Part shown: in pieces, positions 41,793 through 48,475 of the stretch
How positions within the stretch are numbered: position 1 is the stretch's first letter
Layout: the number at the start of each line of letters is the position of its first letter
Assembly (NCBI GenBank): GCA_018268395.1
Contig: JAFDWQ010000005.1
Coordinates: 62,001 to 126,000 of the forward strand
Length of the DNA stretch: 64,000 bases
Reading direction: 5' to 3'
From: Armatimonadota bacterium
GTDB taxonomy: Bacteria > Armatimonadota > Fimbriimonadia > Fimbriimonadales > Fimbriimonadaceae
Made by a program: the position numbers and the translations under genes
Notes under the pieces: model-generated
The model's database searches: none
What the model was told of the DNA's origin: nothing
The model's input: the letters and a program-made list of their open reading frames with translations, nothing else

Positions 41793-42075
41793 GGCGGGTG
41801 GCCCGACCGAAGGTGCGTTCACGATAGGTGGCCGGACTGAAAGGAGATGGCTTGTGCCCGTCGGCAACCCTGTTCCGAAGGAACTTACCTCCGTCGCTGG
41901 ATCTGCGCGTAAGGGTGTCACGGCCACGGGACGGTTCTACCCTGAGAGGGCCCTGCTCGAGGCAGATTTGTCCTTCGGACATGCCTGTCGCGGCCAATCG
42001 AGAAGATGGCCACTAACAATCTCGCGACTAGCCGGCCACCCCGGATGCCGTCACCCTCGGTCCTGCCACCTGCCG
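41793..42075. mobile_element. MITE-like element, copy b (283 bp)
   Basis: The left end is GGCGGGTGGCCCGACCGAAG then GTGCG. The right end (42050-42075) is GTCACCCTCGGTC then CTGCCACCTGCCG. Internal palindromes lie at 41872-41884 and 41970-41980, as in copy a. It is the best-matched partner of copy a and runs in the same orientation. Left flank ends TC and right flank begins TC, a possible 2-bp duplication, not repeated at the other copies. Confidence 0.7.
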
Positions 42076-42133
42076 TCGAGCGAGGAACGCCCTACGTCAG
42101 GAAATGACTTTTCACCACGGAATCTATTGGGAG

Positions 42134-42159
42134 GTCACCCTCGGTCAGGCCACCCGCCG
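42134..42159. repeat. Solitary element terminus at the end of the 115-residue gene
   Basis: GTCACCCTCGGTC then AGGCCACCCGCCG, a full right-end terminus 58 bases after copy b. On the minus strand it encodes the last residues (SGGWPDRG) and the TGA stop of the 115-residue gene. Confidence 0.65.
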
Positions 42160-42482
42160 CTAGCTGCGCGCCTTCGCCTAACGATGTCGTCGAATGCCTC
42201 GCATACGGCCACCACCCAAACGCTGGGAAGCGCGAGAAGGTACGGCTCAAAGTTACAAAAGCAGAAGGCCATACTCGAGCCAAGCCCGACGAGGCAGGCC
42301 GCTAGGCGGAGGCCGTGCGATGAAAGGGCTAGGAGACCGCTGACCACCATGACTCCGCCAAGCCATTGTAGTGCGGTGGCGTGGGAACGTTCGACGTAAA
42401 CGGCTACGATGGACAGGATGATGCATCCGCAGACAATCGCGACAGTCATGTACCTACGTATTAGAGTCGACAGTGATGTCAC
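42135..42482 (-). CDS. Small membrane protein, 115 residues
   Basis: Three hydrophobic segments (about residues 13-28, 39-55 and 58-95), then an Arg-rich end (DDIVRRRRAASGGWPDRG) whose last eight residues come from the repeat terminus. The GTG start at 42482 follows TATCCT by 16 bases with GAGGAAA in the short leader; ATG at 42449 is the alternative. No family recognised. Confidence 0.55.
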   Translation of the reverse strand: MTSLSTLIRRYMTVAIVCGCIILSIVAVYVERSHATALQWLGGVMVVSGLLALSSHGLRLAACLVGLGSSMAFCFCNFEPYLLALPSVWVVAVCEAFDDIVRRRRAASGGWPDRG

Positions 42483-42556
42483 TGCAAGCTTTCCTCATAG
42501 GATATGGCCATTAACGCTCCGGCAACTGCGCACGTACTGATGAGGGTAGATGTTAC

Positions 42557-42582
42557 GGCTGGGTGGCCTGACCGTGGGTGAC
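42557..42582. repeat. Solitary left-type element terminus
   Basis: GGCTGGGTGGCC then TGACCGTGGGTGAC, left-end orientation, upstream of the 115-residue gene. With a degenerate right end at 42986-43005 (GTCACCTTCGGTC then ATGCCGC) it could frame a ~449-bp composite that holds the second 188-bp repeat. Confidence 0.5.
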
Positions 42583-42758
42583 CTCCCGATGGGTGGCACG
42601 ATGACGGGCCGCGCCTTCGGCGACCGACCGTTCCCGTCTGACCGGCGGCCCTTCGTCGTGTCCGGGACGGATCCTCAAGTACGCTCGGAGGGTGCTGAAG
42701 GGTGCTCCGAAGCGACGGGTCTTCAACGACCCTGGCCATGCGCACGAGCTTACCTTTG

Positions 42759-42946
42759 GCTGCCTCCAGACTACGCACGTTACCTCAGACCGCACGTCGC
42801 CGAACCTAGTCTGGAGGCTTCGTCTGCACCATCTCACAACGCGCCGTTTCACGGGCCAGTCTGATGCAGCGCCCTTGCCCCGGTCTGCAACGGTCTTCGG
42901 GCGGGTGGAATGAAGCGTGGACACCGTTGCCAGACCGGGCCACCCC
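42759..42946. repeat. 188-bp hairpin-rich repeat, copy 2
   Basis: Second copy of the repeat at 39400-39587, same length and orientation. The arms GCCTCCAGACT (42762-42772) / AGTCTGGAGGC (42808-42818) and CGGTCTGCAACGGT (42881-42894) / ACCGTTGCCAGACCG (42923-42937) are unchanged. About half of the mismatches fall in the loop of the first hairpin. Confidence 0.75.
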
Positions 42947-43005
42947 GTCCAACAATCTCGCGACTAGCCGGCCACCCCGGATGCCGTCACCTTCGGTCAT
43001 GCCGC

Positions 43006-43260
43006 AGCTGACCTCTGGCTACCCCAGTCTCGGTACGTGTGCCGGCCGAGCAGCTCCTTGTTACGCTAGCGCAGCAACTAGGCACCCACCGATCCCCACC
43101 GTCGGCACACGGCTGAACCTCTTTGCAGGCCAGGACACGCTCGGGGGAAAAGTCCGCTCTTCACTGACCTATCAGCAGAACCTGTAGACGTCCTCTTCTA
43201 AAACGTAGACGCAAGCCTAGACGCGACATGAATTCTCCGCCTGGAAACCCGTCAAGGGCC
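43006..43260. other. Non-coding stretch before the dcw promoter
   Basis: No gene, strong hairpin or element terminus is visible. It is the tail of the 959-base gap between the last island gene and mraZ; the upstream part holds the repeats and the downstream part the mraZ promoter. Confidence 0.5.
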
Positions 43261-43273
43261 CGAAGGAGGGAAG

Positions 43274-43308
43274 AAAGTGGTGAAACGTGGGGATTTCTGA
43301 TGTACAGT
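43274..43308 (+). promoter_or_regulatory. Likely MraZ boxes and promoter of the dcw operon
   Basis: Two GTGG cores 10 bases apart (43277-43280 in AAAGTGGTG and 43287-43290 in AACGTGGGG) match the tandem AAAGTGK-type repeats that MraZ binds. TGAAAC (43281-43286) and TACAGT (43303-43308), 16 bases apart, form a plausible -35/-10 pair overlapping the boxes. This predicts autorepression by MraZ. The leader to mraZ is then about 130 bases. Confidence 0.55.
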
Positions 43309-43441
43309 CTCGACACGGCCGGAGCGGACAGGACGTCAGAGAAAGCCGGAACCCGAGCGGGGTGCTCGGTAAGGAGTCTGGTCGGGCCGCCATGGACGGT
43401 GGCCCTCCCACCGCCCCCGAAACACCGCCCGGAGAAAGGCC

Positions 43442-43924
43442 ATGGCCGAGACCCAGCCGCCCGTGTTCGACGAGATGGCCGGCGGCGACGAAGTCGCCGT
43501 CGACGAGAAAGGCCGCGTCGTGATCGGGAAGGAGCTCAGGGAATCGGTCGGCGAACCGTTCGTCTTAGGTCGCGGCGAGGTCGGGTGTCTGATCCTCTAT
43601 CCGCGCGACGAGTGGAACGCACTCAACGCGATGGTGAAGCAGGTCGACCCGTGGAACCCGGCGCGCAGGACGTTCGAAAGGTTGATGGTCGGCGGCGCGC
43701 AGGTCGGCGAGAAGTTCGACAAGCAGGGAAGGATCCTGGTCCCGAAGGACATGCGCGAGTTCGCGAAATTGAAGGACCGGGCGAAGGTGATCGGGATTTC
43801 GGGCCGGGTCGAGGTGTGGGCTTCGCAAGAGTTCGCGGCCTACCAGAACGACCCTGAGGGCTACAACCGCGAAAGGCGGGAGTCGGTGGAACGGGCTTAT
43901 TGGCGGCTCGCGGGCGAGGCATGA
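43442..43924 (+). CDS. mraZ: Transcriptional regulator MraZ
   Basis: A 160-residue AbrB-like protein with two SpoVT/AbrB halves: VAVDEKGRVVIGKELRESVG and EKFDKQGRILVPKDMREFAKL. It binds DNA as a ring and regulates the dcw operon it leads. GGAGAAAGG lies just before the ATG. The C-terminus (NRERRESVERAYWRLAGEA) is slightly longer than usual. Its stop overlaps the rsmH ATG. Confidence 0.92.
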   Translation: MAETQPPVFDEMAGGDEVAVDEKGRVVIGKELRESVGEPFVLGRGEVGCLILYPRDEWNALNAMVKQVDPWNPARRTFERLMVGGAQVGEKFDKQGRILVPKDMREFAKLKDRAKVIGISGRVEVWASQEFAAYQNDPEGYNRERRESVERAYWRLAGEA

Positions 43925-44832
43925 CGCCGACCCACGTGCCCGTGATGCTCGAAGAGGTTTTGGCGGCGCTTCCTTTGGCGCCCGGAGCGACCGTGGTGGA
44001 CGGGACGCTCGGGCTCGCAGGGCACGCCGTCGAGATGGCGGAACGGATTTCGCCAGGAGGACTGCTCGTGGGACTCGATTGGGACAAGGATATGTTGAGC
44101 AAGGCGAAGGAACGCCTCAGTGGCCTGAAAGACGTCGAGGTGAAGACCCGGCACACGGATTATCGCGCCTTGCCCGAGGCCCTTGAGGAAGCGTGCCGCG
44201 AGAGCGGGCGCACGCCTGAGGCCGACGCCGTCCTTCTCGACCTCGGCCTGAGCAACGTCCACCTGGAAGACGCCTCCTACGGCATCAGTTTCCTCCGCGA
44301 AGGCCCCCTCGACATGCGCATGGACCGCACGAGAGGCGAGCCCGCCGCGGCCTGGTTGAACCGCGCCTCGGCCAAGGAGATCGAAGACGTCCTTTTCACG
44401 CTCGGCGACGAACGGTGGGCGCGTCGCATCGCCTCCGTCGTCGTCGAGCGTCGCAAGACCCGTCCCTTGAAGACCACGTCCGACCTGGTCGAATGCGTCC
44501 ACGCCGCCATACCTGTCGCCAAGCGCGAAAAGCGGATCCATCCGGCGACAAGGACGTTCCAGGCCGTCCGCATCCACAGCAACAAGGAGCTCGACGAAAT
44601 GGAAGAAGCGATGTTGCGCATCGCTCAGATCCTCCGCAAAGGCGGCGTGCTGTGCGTCTTGAGCTACCACAGCGGGGAAGACCGTGCCGTCAAGCACGCC
44701 TTCCGGTCGCTTGCGAAAGCGGGCACCCACGAGGAGCTTTACCGAAAGCCGCTCGTCCCGAGCGACGCCGAAGTCGCCGCGAACCCGAAAGCGCGCAGCG
44801 CGAAGATGCGCGCCGTCCGGAGGGTCTCGTGA
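43921..44832 (+). CDS. rsmH: 16S rRNA (cytosine(1402)-N(4))-methyltransferase
   Basis: A 303-residue SAM methyltransferase. The N-terminus THVPVMLEEVLAALPL and the SAM loop VDGTLGLAGHA are characteristic, as are LLDLGLSN and the C-terminal LSYHSGEDRAVKHAF. It methylates C1402 of 16S rRNA. The ATGA overlap with mraZ fixes the start; a frame running seven codons further upstream is excluded. The end overlaps the next GTG by 4 bases. Confidence 0.94.
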   Translation: MTPTHVPVMLEEVLAALPLAPGATVVDGTLGLAGHAVEMAERISPGGLLVGLDWDKDMLSKAKERLSGLKDVEVKTRHTDYRALPEALEEACRESGRTPEADAVLLDLGLSNVHLEDASYGISFLREGPLDMRMDRTRGEPAAAWLNRASAKEIEDVLFTLGDERWARRIASVVVERRKTRPLKTTSDLVECVHAAIPVAKREKRIHPATRTFQAVRIHSNKELDEMEEAMLRIAQILRKGGVLCVLSYHSGEDRAVKHAFRSLAKAGTHEELYRKPLVPSDAEVAANPKARSAKMRAVRRVS

Positions 44833-45287
44833 GCGCAGCCCCTGTCTATCCCTCCCGAAAGCCGGCCCGTCAGGCACCGCCGCGCCGCCGACGTCCGGCT
44901 ATACGGAGACAACGGCGCGCCGCCTGGGGCGCGTTCGTCGCCAACACGGCGTTCGTCGCCATCAGCCTCTTCGCTGTGTCCTTCGGGGCTTCCTCCCTCC
45001 TGGGACATTCGATGATGGAGCACGCCCGGCACGAAGCCAATCGAGCCGTCTCCCGTGCGAAATCGGCGAAGGGCGACGTCGCCAAACTCTCCAAACGGTG
45101 GGACCGTCTGTTCGCCATGAAGACGACGGACGACTGGAGCCGCGCCAACGGCTTCGTCCCGCCCTACGTCCGGCCGGAGCCGGCAAAGGTCGCTAAGACC
45201 CCGCCGGCACCGCCTCGACCGGAGAAGGCGAAACCCGTCGTCGACGTCGTCGCGTCACGGTTCGGAGACCGCGATGAAGTCCGCTGA
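44829..45287 (+). CDS. ftsL: FtsL-like division protein
   Basis: A 152-residue protein in the ftsL slot of the operon. An Arg/Pro-rich basic N-terminus is followed by one membrane helix (about residues 33-58) and a coiled-coil-like periplasmic stretch (MMEHARHEANRAVSRAKSAKGDVAKL), then a Pro/Lys-rich tail that FtsL normally lacks. FtsL joins FtsQ and FtsB in the divisome. Sequence conservation is too low for proof; the call rests on position and topology. Starts with GTG in a GTGA overlap. Confidence 0.6.
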   Translation: MSAAPVYPSRKPARQAPPRRRRPAIRRQRRAAWGAFVANTAFVAISLFAVSFGASSLLGHSMMEHARHEANRAVSRAKSAKGDVAKLSKRWDRLFAMKTTDDWSRANGFVPPYVRPEPAKVAKTPPAPPRPEKAKPVVDVVASRFGDRDEVR

Positions 45288-46962
45288 AGCCGTGCGTTAC
45301 CGGGCCGTCGGTTGGTGCTTCGTCGGTGCGTTCGTCGTCGCGGGTTACAGCCAAGCGAAACTCCAAGTCGTCGACCGCCAGCGCGTCCTCGACGTGGCCG
45401 ACCGTATCGCGCACTTCGACCAAGACAAGGTCGAAGTCCCTCGCCGGGGATCGGTGCTGTCCTCTGACGGCAAAGTCTTGGCCCAGACCGAAGACGAATC
45501 GGAACTCGGCCTGAACTATGAGAAGATCCCCTCCAGCCCGGCGTTCTTTATGGAGCTCTCGTCCGCGACGGGCATTCCGGCGACCGAGCTCTCGGTCCGG
45601 CCTCCGAAACGGAACGGCCGGGTCTGGCGGACGCCCTTGACCGCGGATCAAGCGCGGGCCGTCCGAAAAGTCCGTCGGGAATGGAGCGCGGACGGTGTTT
45701 CCCTCGAAAGCGCGAAAGGTCGCGACTACCCGTTGCTCGACGCCTGCTCCGGCCTCGTCGGTGCCGTGCGGGACGGCGTGGCGATCGCCGGCCTCGAGAA
45801 GAGCCAGGATTCGCGGTTGAAGGGCGTCGAAGGCGAGTCCCGCGGGTTCATCGACAGGACGGGTGCGTTCGTTCCGGACAAAGACGCTCGGAACCGGCCG
45901 AAACAGAACGGAGCCGACATCGTCCTGACGATCGATTCGGGGCTGCAGATCGCCGCCGTACAATCGCTCCGGGCCGCGGTCGAAGCGAACAAGGCCAAGT
46001 CGGGATGTGTGATCGCGATGGACCAGAAGACCGGCGACATCCTTGCCATGGCGAACTGGCCCTCGTTCGATCCCACCGGAAGTTGGAAGCCCGGCGACGA
46101 TTTCAACATGGCGTCGATGGGCGCGTACGAGCCCGGTTCGACGTTCAAGATCTTGACGTTGGCCAAGGGCCTCGACTCCGGGGCCGTCAGGTCGGGCGAC
46201 CACTATCAGTGTTCGGGCCAGATCCAGGTCGGCGATCGGACCATCCATTGTGCGGACCACCACGGGAGCCGCGCCCACGGCGACGTTGACCTCGAACGTG
46301 CGATCGGCAAGAGCTGCAACGTCGCGGCCGCGAACTGGGCGCTCAAAGTCGGTCACGACGAGTTCGTCCGGTTCATGGACAGCATGGGGCTGTTCGAGAA
46401 GACCGACCTCGGCCTCCCGTCGGAGCGGAAGGGACAATTCAACCGGAAAGACTATGCGAAGCGGGTGCAGACAGCGACGAACGGGTTCGGACAATCGATG
46501 AACTGCGTGCCCGTCAACCTCGCCGCCGCCTATTGCATGATCGCGAACGGCGGCAAGATGATGGTCCCCCGCTTGATCCGCAAACTTGGAAACGAAGAGG
46601 TTCCCGTTAAAGAACGTGGACAAATCGTCAAGTCAGAAGTCGCCCAGGAAGTCATGAAGATGATGGAGTCCGTCATCGAGTCGGACTTCGGTACGGGCAA
46701 GAAGCTCAAGGTTGCGGGATACAAGCTGGCAGGCAAGACAGGGACGGCCCAAAAGGTCGGGACCGCCAAAGGCAAGTACGTCGCGAACTTCGTCGGCATG
46801 GTGCCCTCGTCGGACCCGCGCGCGGTCGTGCTCGTCATGATCGACTGTCCGTCGGCAGGCAAGTACTACGGCGGCGAAGTCGCGGGGCCGGTTTTTGTGG
46901 ACATGGCCAAGGCCGTGATCCGCAGGTTCGGCATCCCGCCCACGGAAGGTCACGGACGGTAG
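45274..46962 (+). CDS. ftsI: Division-specific penicillin-binding protein (class B PBP, FtsI/PBP3)
   Basis: A 562-residue class B PBP. One N-terminal membrane helix (residues 10-25) and a pedestal domain starting at VEVPRRGSVLSSDGKVLAQ. The transpeptidase active-site motifs are S289-TFK, S347-CN and K488-TG. It cross-links septal peptidoglycan. It overlaps the FtsL-like gene by 14 bases. The C-terminus lacks PASTA domains. SpoVD-type function is unlikely since this is the only ftsI in the dcw operon. Confidence 0.93.
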   Translation: MKSAEAVRYRAVGWCFVGAFVVAGYSQAKLQVVDRQRVLDVADRIAHFDQDKVEVPRRGSVLSSDGKVLAQTEDESELGLNYEKIPSSPAFFMELSSATGIPATELSVRPPKRNGRVWRTPLTADQARAVRKVRREWSADGVSLESAKGRDYPLLDACSGLVGAVRDGVAIAGLEKSQDSRLKGVEGESRGFIDRTGAFVPDKDARNRPKQNGADIVLTIDSGLQIAAVQSLRAAVEANKAKSGCVIAMDQKTGDILAMANWPSFDPTGSWKPGDDFNMASMGAYEPGSTFKILTLAKGLDSGAVRSGDHYQCSGQIQVGDRTIHCADHHGSRAHGDVDLERAIGKSCNVAAANWALKVGHDEFVRFMDSMGLFEKTDLGLPSERKGQFNRKDYAKRVQTATNGFGQSMNCVPVNLAAAYCMIANGGKMMVPRLIRKLGNEEVPVKERGQIVKSEVAQEVMKMMESVIESDFGTGKKLKVAGYKLAGKTGTAQKVGTAKGKYVANFVGMVPSSDPRAVVLVMIDCPSAGKYYGGEVAGPVFVDMAKAVIRRFGIPPTEGHGR

Positions 46963-46965
46963 TCT
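46960..46965 (+). promoter_or_regulatory. Candidate internal -10 element TAGTCT before murE
   Basis: TAGTCT, 7 bases before the murE GTG. Its TAG is the ftsI stop codon, as at the pirin/GT9 junction. It may give a leaderless internal transcript of the mur genes. Confidence 0.4.
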
Positions 46966-46972
46966 AGCGACC

Positions 46973-48475
46973 GTGAAGCCGAAGAGACTCTCCGAAATCG
47001 TCGACGGCGCTGCCGTGCGTTGTTCGACCGATTGGGGCAGCGATCCGACCGTCCGGTGGGTGACGGCGGACTCGCGGGACGTCCGCCCGGACTCGCTCTT
47101 CGTCTGCATGCCGAGCGCCCGTCAGGACACTCACGCGTTCCTTCCGGCAGCCGCCGAAGCCGGCGCAGTCGCCTGTGTCGTCCACTCACCGGACGCGGTC
47201 GCGACGGCACAAGGCCTCGGACTAGCCGTCGTCGGGATCGCGAACGAAGGTCAAGCGTTCCACTTCGCAGTCGGTCGGCTGTGCCGGAGCGCGTTCGACG
47301 ACCCTACGTTGGAAACGACCGTCGTCGGCGTGACCGGAACGAACGGGAAGACGACGACGGCTTGGATGGTGCGCAACGCCCTTGTCGACCTCGGGGCCCA
47401 AGCCGCCTATCTGGGCACCCTCGGGTTCCAGACCACGGGAGCGATGAGGCCGCTAGAGAACACGACACCGTTCCCGGTCGAAACGTGGCGGCTGCTCGAA
47501 GAGGCCCGCGAGTCGGGGTGCGAGGCGGTCGTCTTGGAAGCCTCGTCCCACGCCCTTTACCAGCGAAGGTTGGCCGGAGTGTCGTTCGACGTCGGCGTCT
47601 TCACGAACCTGACGCAAGACCACTTGGACTTCCATGAGTCGATGGAGTCGTACGCCGCGGCGAAGAAACTGTTGTTCACGGAGTACGCCGCCGCCTCGTC
47701 CAAGGAATTCGCGGCCTGCGTCAACATCGGTGACGCCACCGGCGCGTCGTGGATCCCGGACTTGGCCTGCCCGGTGTTCACGTTCGGCAGCGCCGACGCG
47801 ATGATCCGGACCGAGGGACAGGACGTCCAAGTCGACGGCCTGACGCTCGCCGTCGAGGGCGGGCCGTCGAAGCGGCTCAAATTCGGCGGACATTACAACG
47901 TCGAGAACGCGACGTCCGCCCTCGCGGCCCTGACCGCTTTGGGGTACGAGGCGGAAGAGGCCTTGGAAGCCCTCGCGACGGTGTCGCCCGTTCCGGGCCG
48001 TTTCGAGCCGGTCCCGAACGGTCAAGGGATCGGCGTCCTCGTCGACTACGCCCACACGCCTGACGCATTGGACAACCTGCTTCGGTCGGTGCGCGAGCTT
48101 CGGCCACGCCAGATCGTGACCGTGTTCGGTTGCGGGGGCGACCGGGACAGGACGAAGCGGCCCAAAATGGCCGCGGCCGCGTCGTCCCTCTCCGACGTGA
48201 CCGTCGTGACGAGTGACAACCCTCGGACGGAAGACCCTGAAGCGATCATCGACGAGATCGTGCCTGGGATCAAGAACGGGGCCCGCTGGGAGCGCGTCAC
48301 CGACCGTCGCGCCGCTATCGAACGCGCCGTACGGATTGCCGAACCTGGGGACGTCGTCGTGATCGCCGGTAAGGGGCACGAGGACTATCAGATCATCGGT
48401 CGGGAGAAGGTCCATATGAGCGACCAGGAGATGGCGGCGGAGGCCCTGAAGGGCCGATCGGCGGTGGAAGCTTGA
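46973..48475 (+). CDS. murE: UDP-MurNAc-tripeptide synthetase (meso-diaminopimelate adding)
   Basis: A 500-residue Mur ligase. The P-loop is VTGTNGKTTT, HxxxH-type segments are VLEASSHALYQRRL, and DNPRTE at residues 415-420 is the signature for meso-diaminopimelate rather than lysine. It therefore points to DAP-type peptidoglycan. GTG start. The stop overlaps the TTG of murF. Confidence 0.94.
   Translation: MKPKRLSEIVDGAAVRCSTDWGSDPTVRWVTADSRDVRPDSLFVCMPSARQDTHAFLPAAAEAGAVACVVHSPDAVATAQGLGLAVVGIANEGQAFHFAVGRLCRSAFDDPTLETTVVGVTGTNGKTTTAWMVRNALVDLGAQAAYLGTLGFQTTGAMRPLENTTPFPVETWRLLEEARESGCEAVVLEASSHALYQRRLAGVSFDVGVFTNLTQDHLDFHESMESYAAAKKLLFTEYAAASSKEFAACVNIGDATGASWIPDLACPVFTFGSADAMIRTEGQDVQVDGLTLAVEGGPSKRLKFGGHYNVENATSALAALTALGYEAEEALEALATVSPVPGRFEPVPNGQGIGVLVDYAHTPDALDNLLRSVRELRPRQIVTVFGCGGDRDRTKRPKMAAAASSLSDVTVVTSDNPRTEDPEAIIDEIVPGIKNGARWERVTDRRAAIERAVRIAEPGDVVVIAGKGHEDYQIIGREKVHMSDQEMAAEALKGRSAVEA

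Larger units (their letters stand above)
38880..43010. mobile_element. AT-richer island of small genes separated by inverted-repeat elements
   Basis: Between the aldo/keto reductase and the dcw operon the base composition and style change. Six small genes, all on the minus strand, alternate with three ~270-285 bp elements sharing terminal inverted repeats, solitary copies of that terminus, and a duplicated 188-bp hairpin-rich repeat. Gene ends coincide with the repeat ends. No transposase, integrase or reverse transcriptase is visible. I read it as a cassette-like array or a MITE-seeded duplication zone; the mechanism is unknown. Confidence 0.65.

Noticed and set aside
40021-42075. Clear target-site duplications of the MITE-like elements
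   Set aside because: Copy b has TC on both sides, but copies a and c show no consistent duplication, so I do not claim one.
42479-42924. Coding genes upstream of the 115-residue gene (minus-strand frames over the second 188-bp repeat)
   Set aside because: The shared frame between the two 188-bp copies changes many residues while the hairpin arms are kept, so structure rather than protein seems conserved.
38880-43010. Classical integron cassette array
   Set aside because: I looked for attC ends (GTTRRRY / RYYYAAC at each gene boundary) and an intI gene. A GCCCAAC occurs near 39979, but such cores do not recur at the boundaries and no integrase is present. The layout is integron-like, but the known sites are missing.
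38880-43010. CRISPR array
   Set aside because: The repeats are of unequal length and spacing, include genes between them, and no cas genes are visible.
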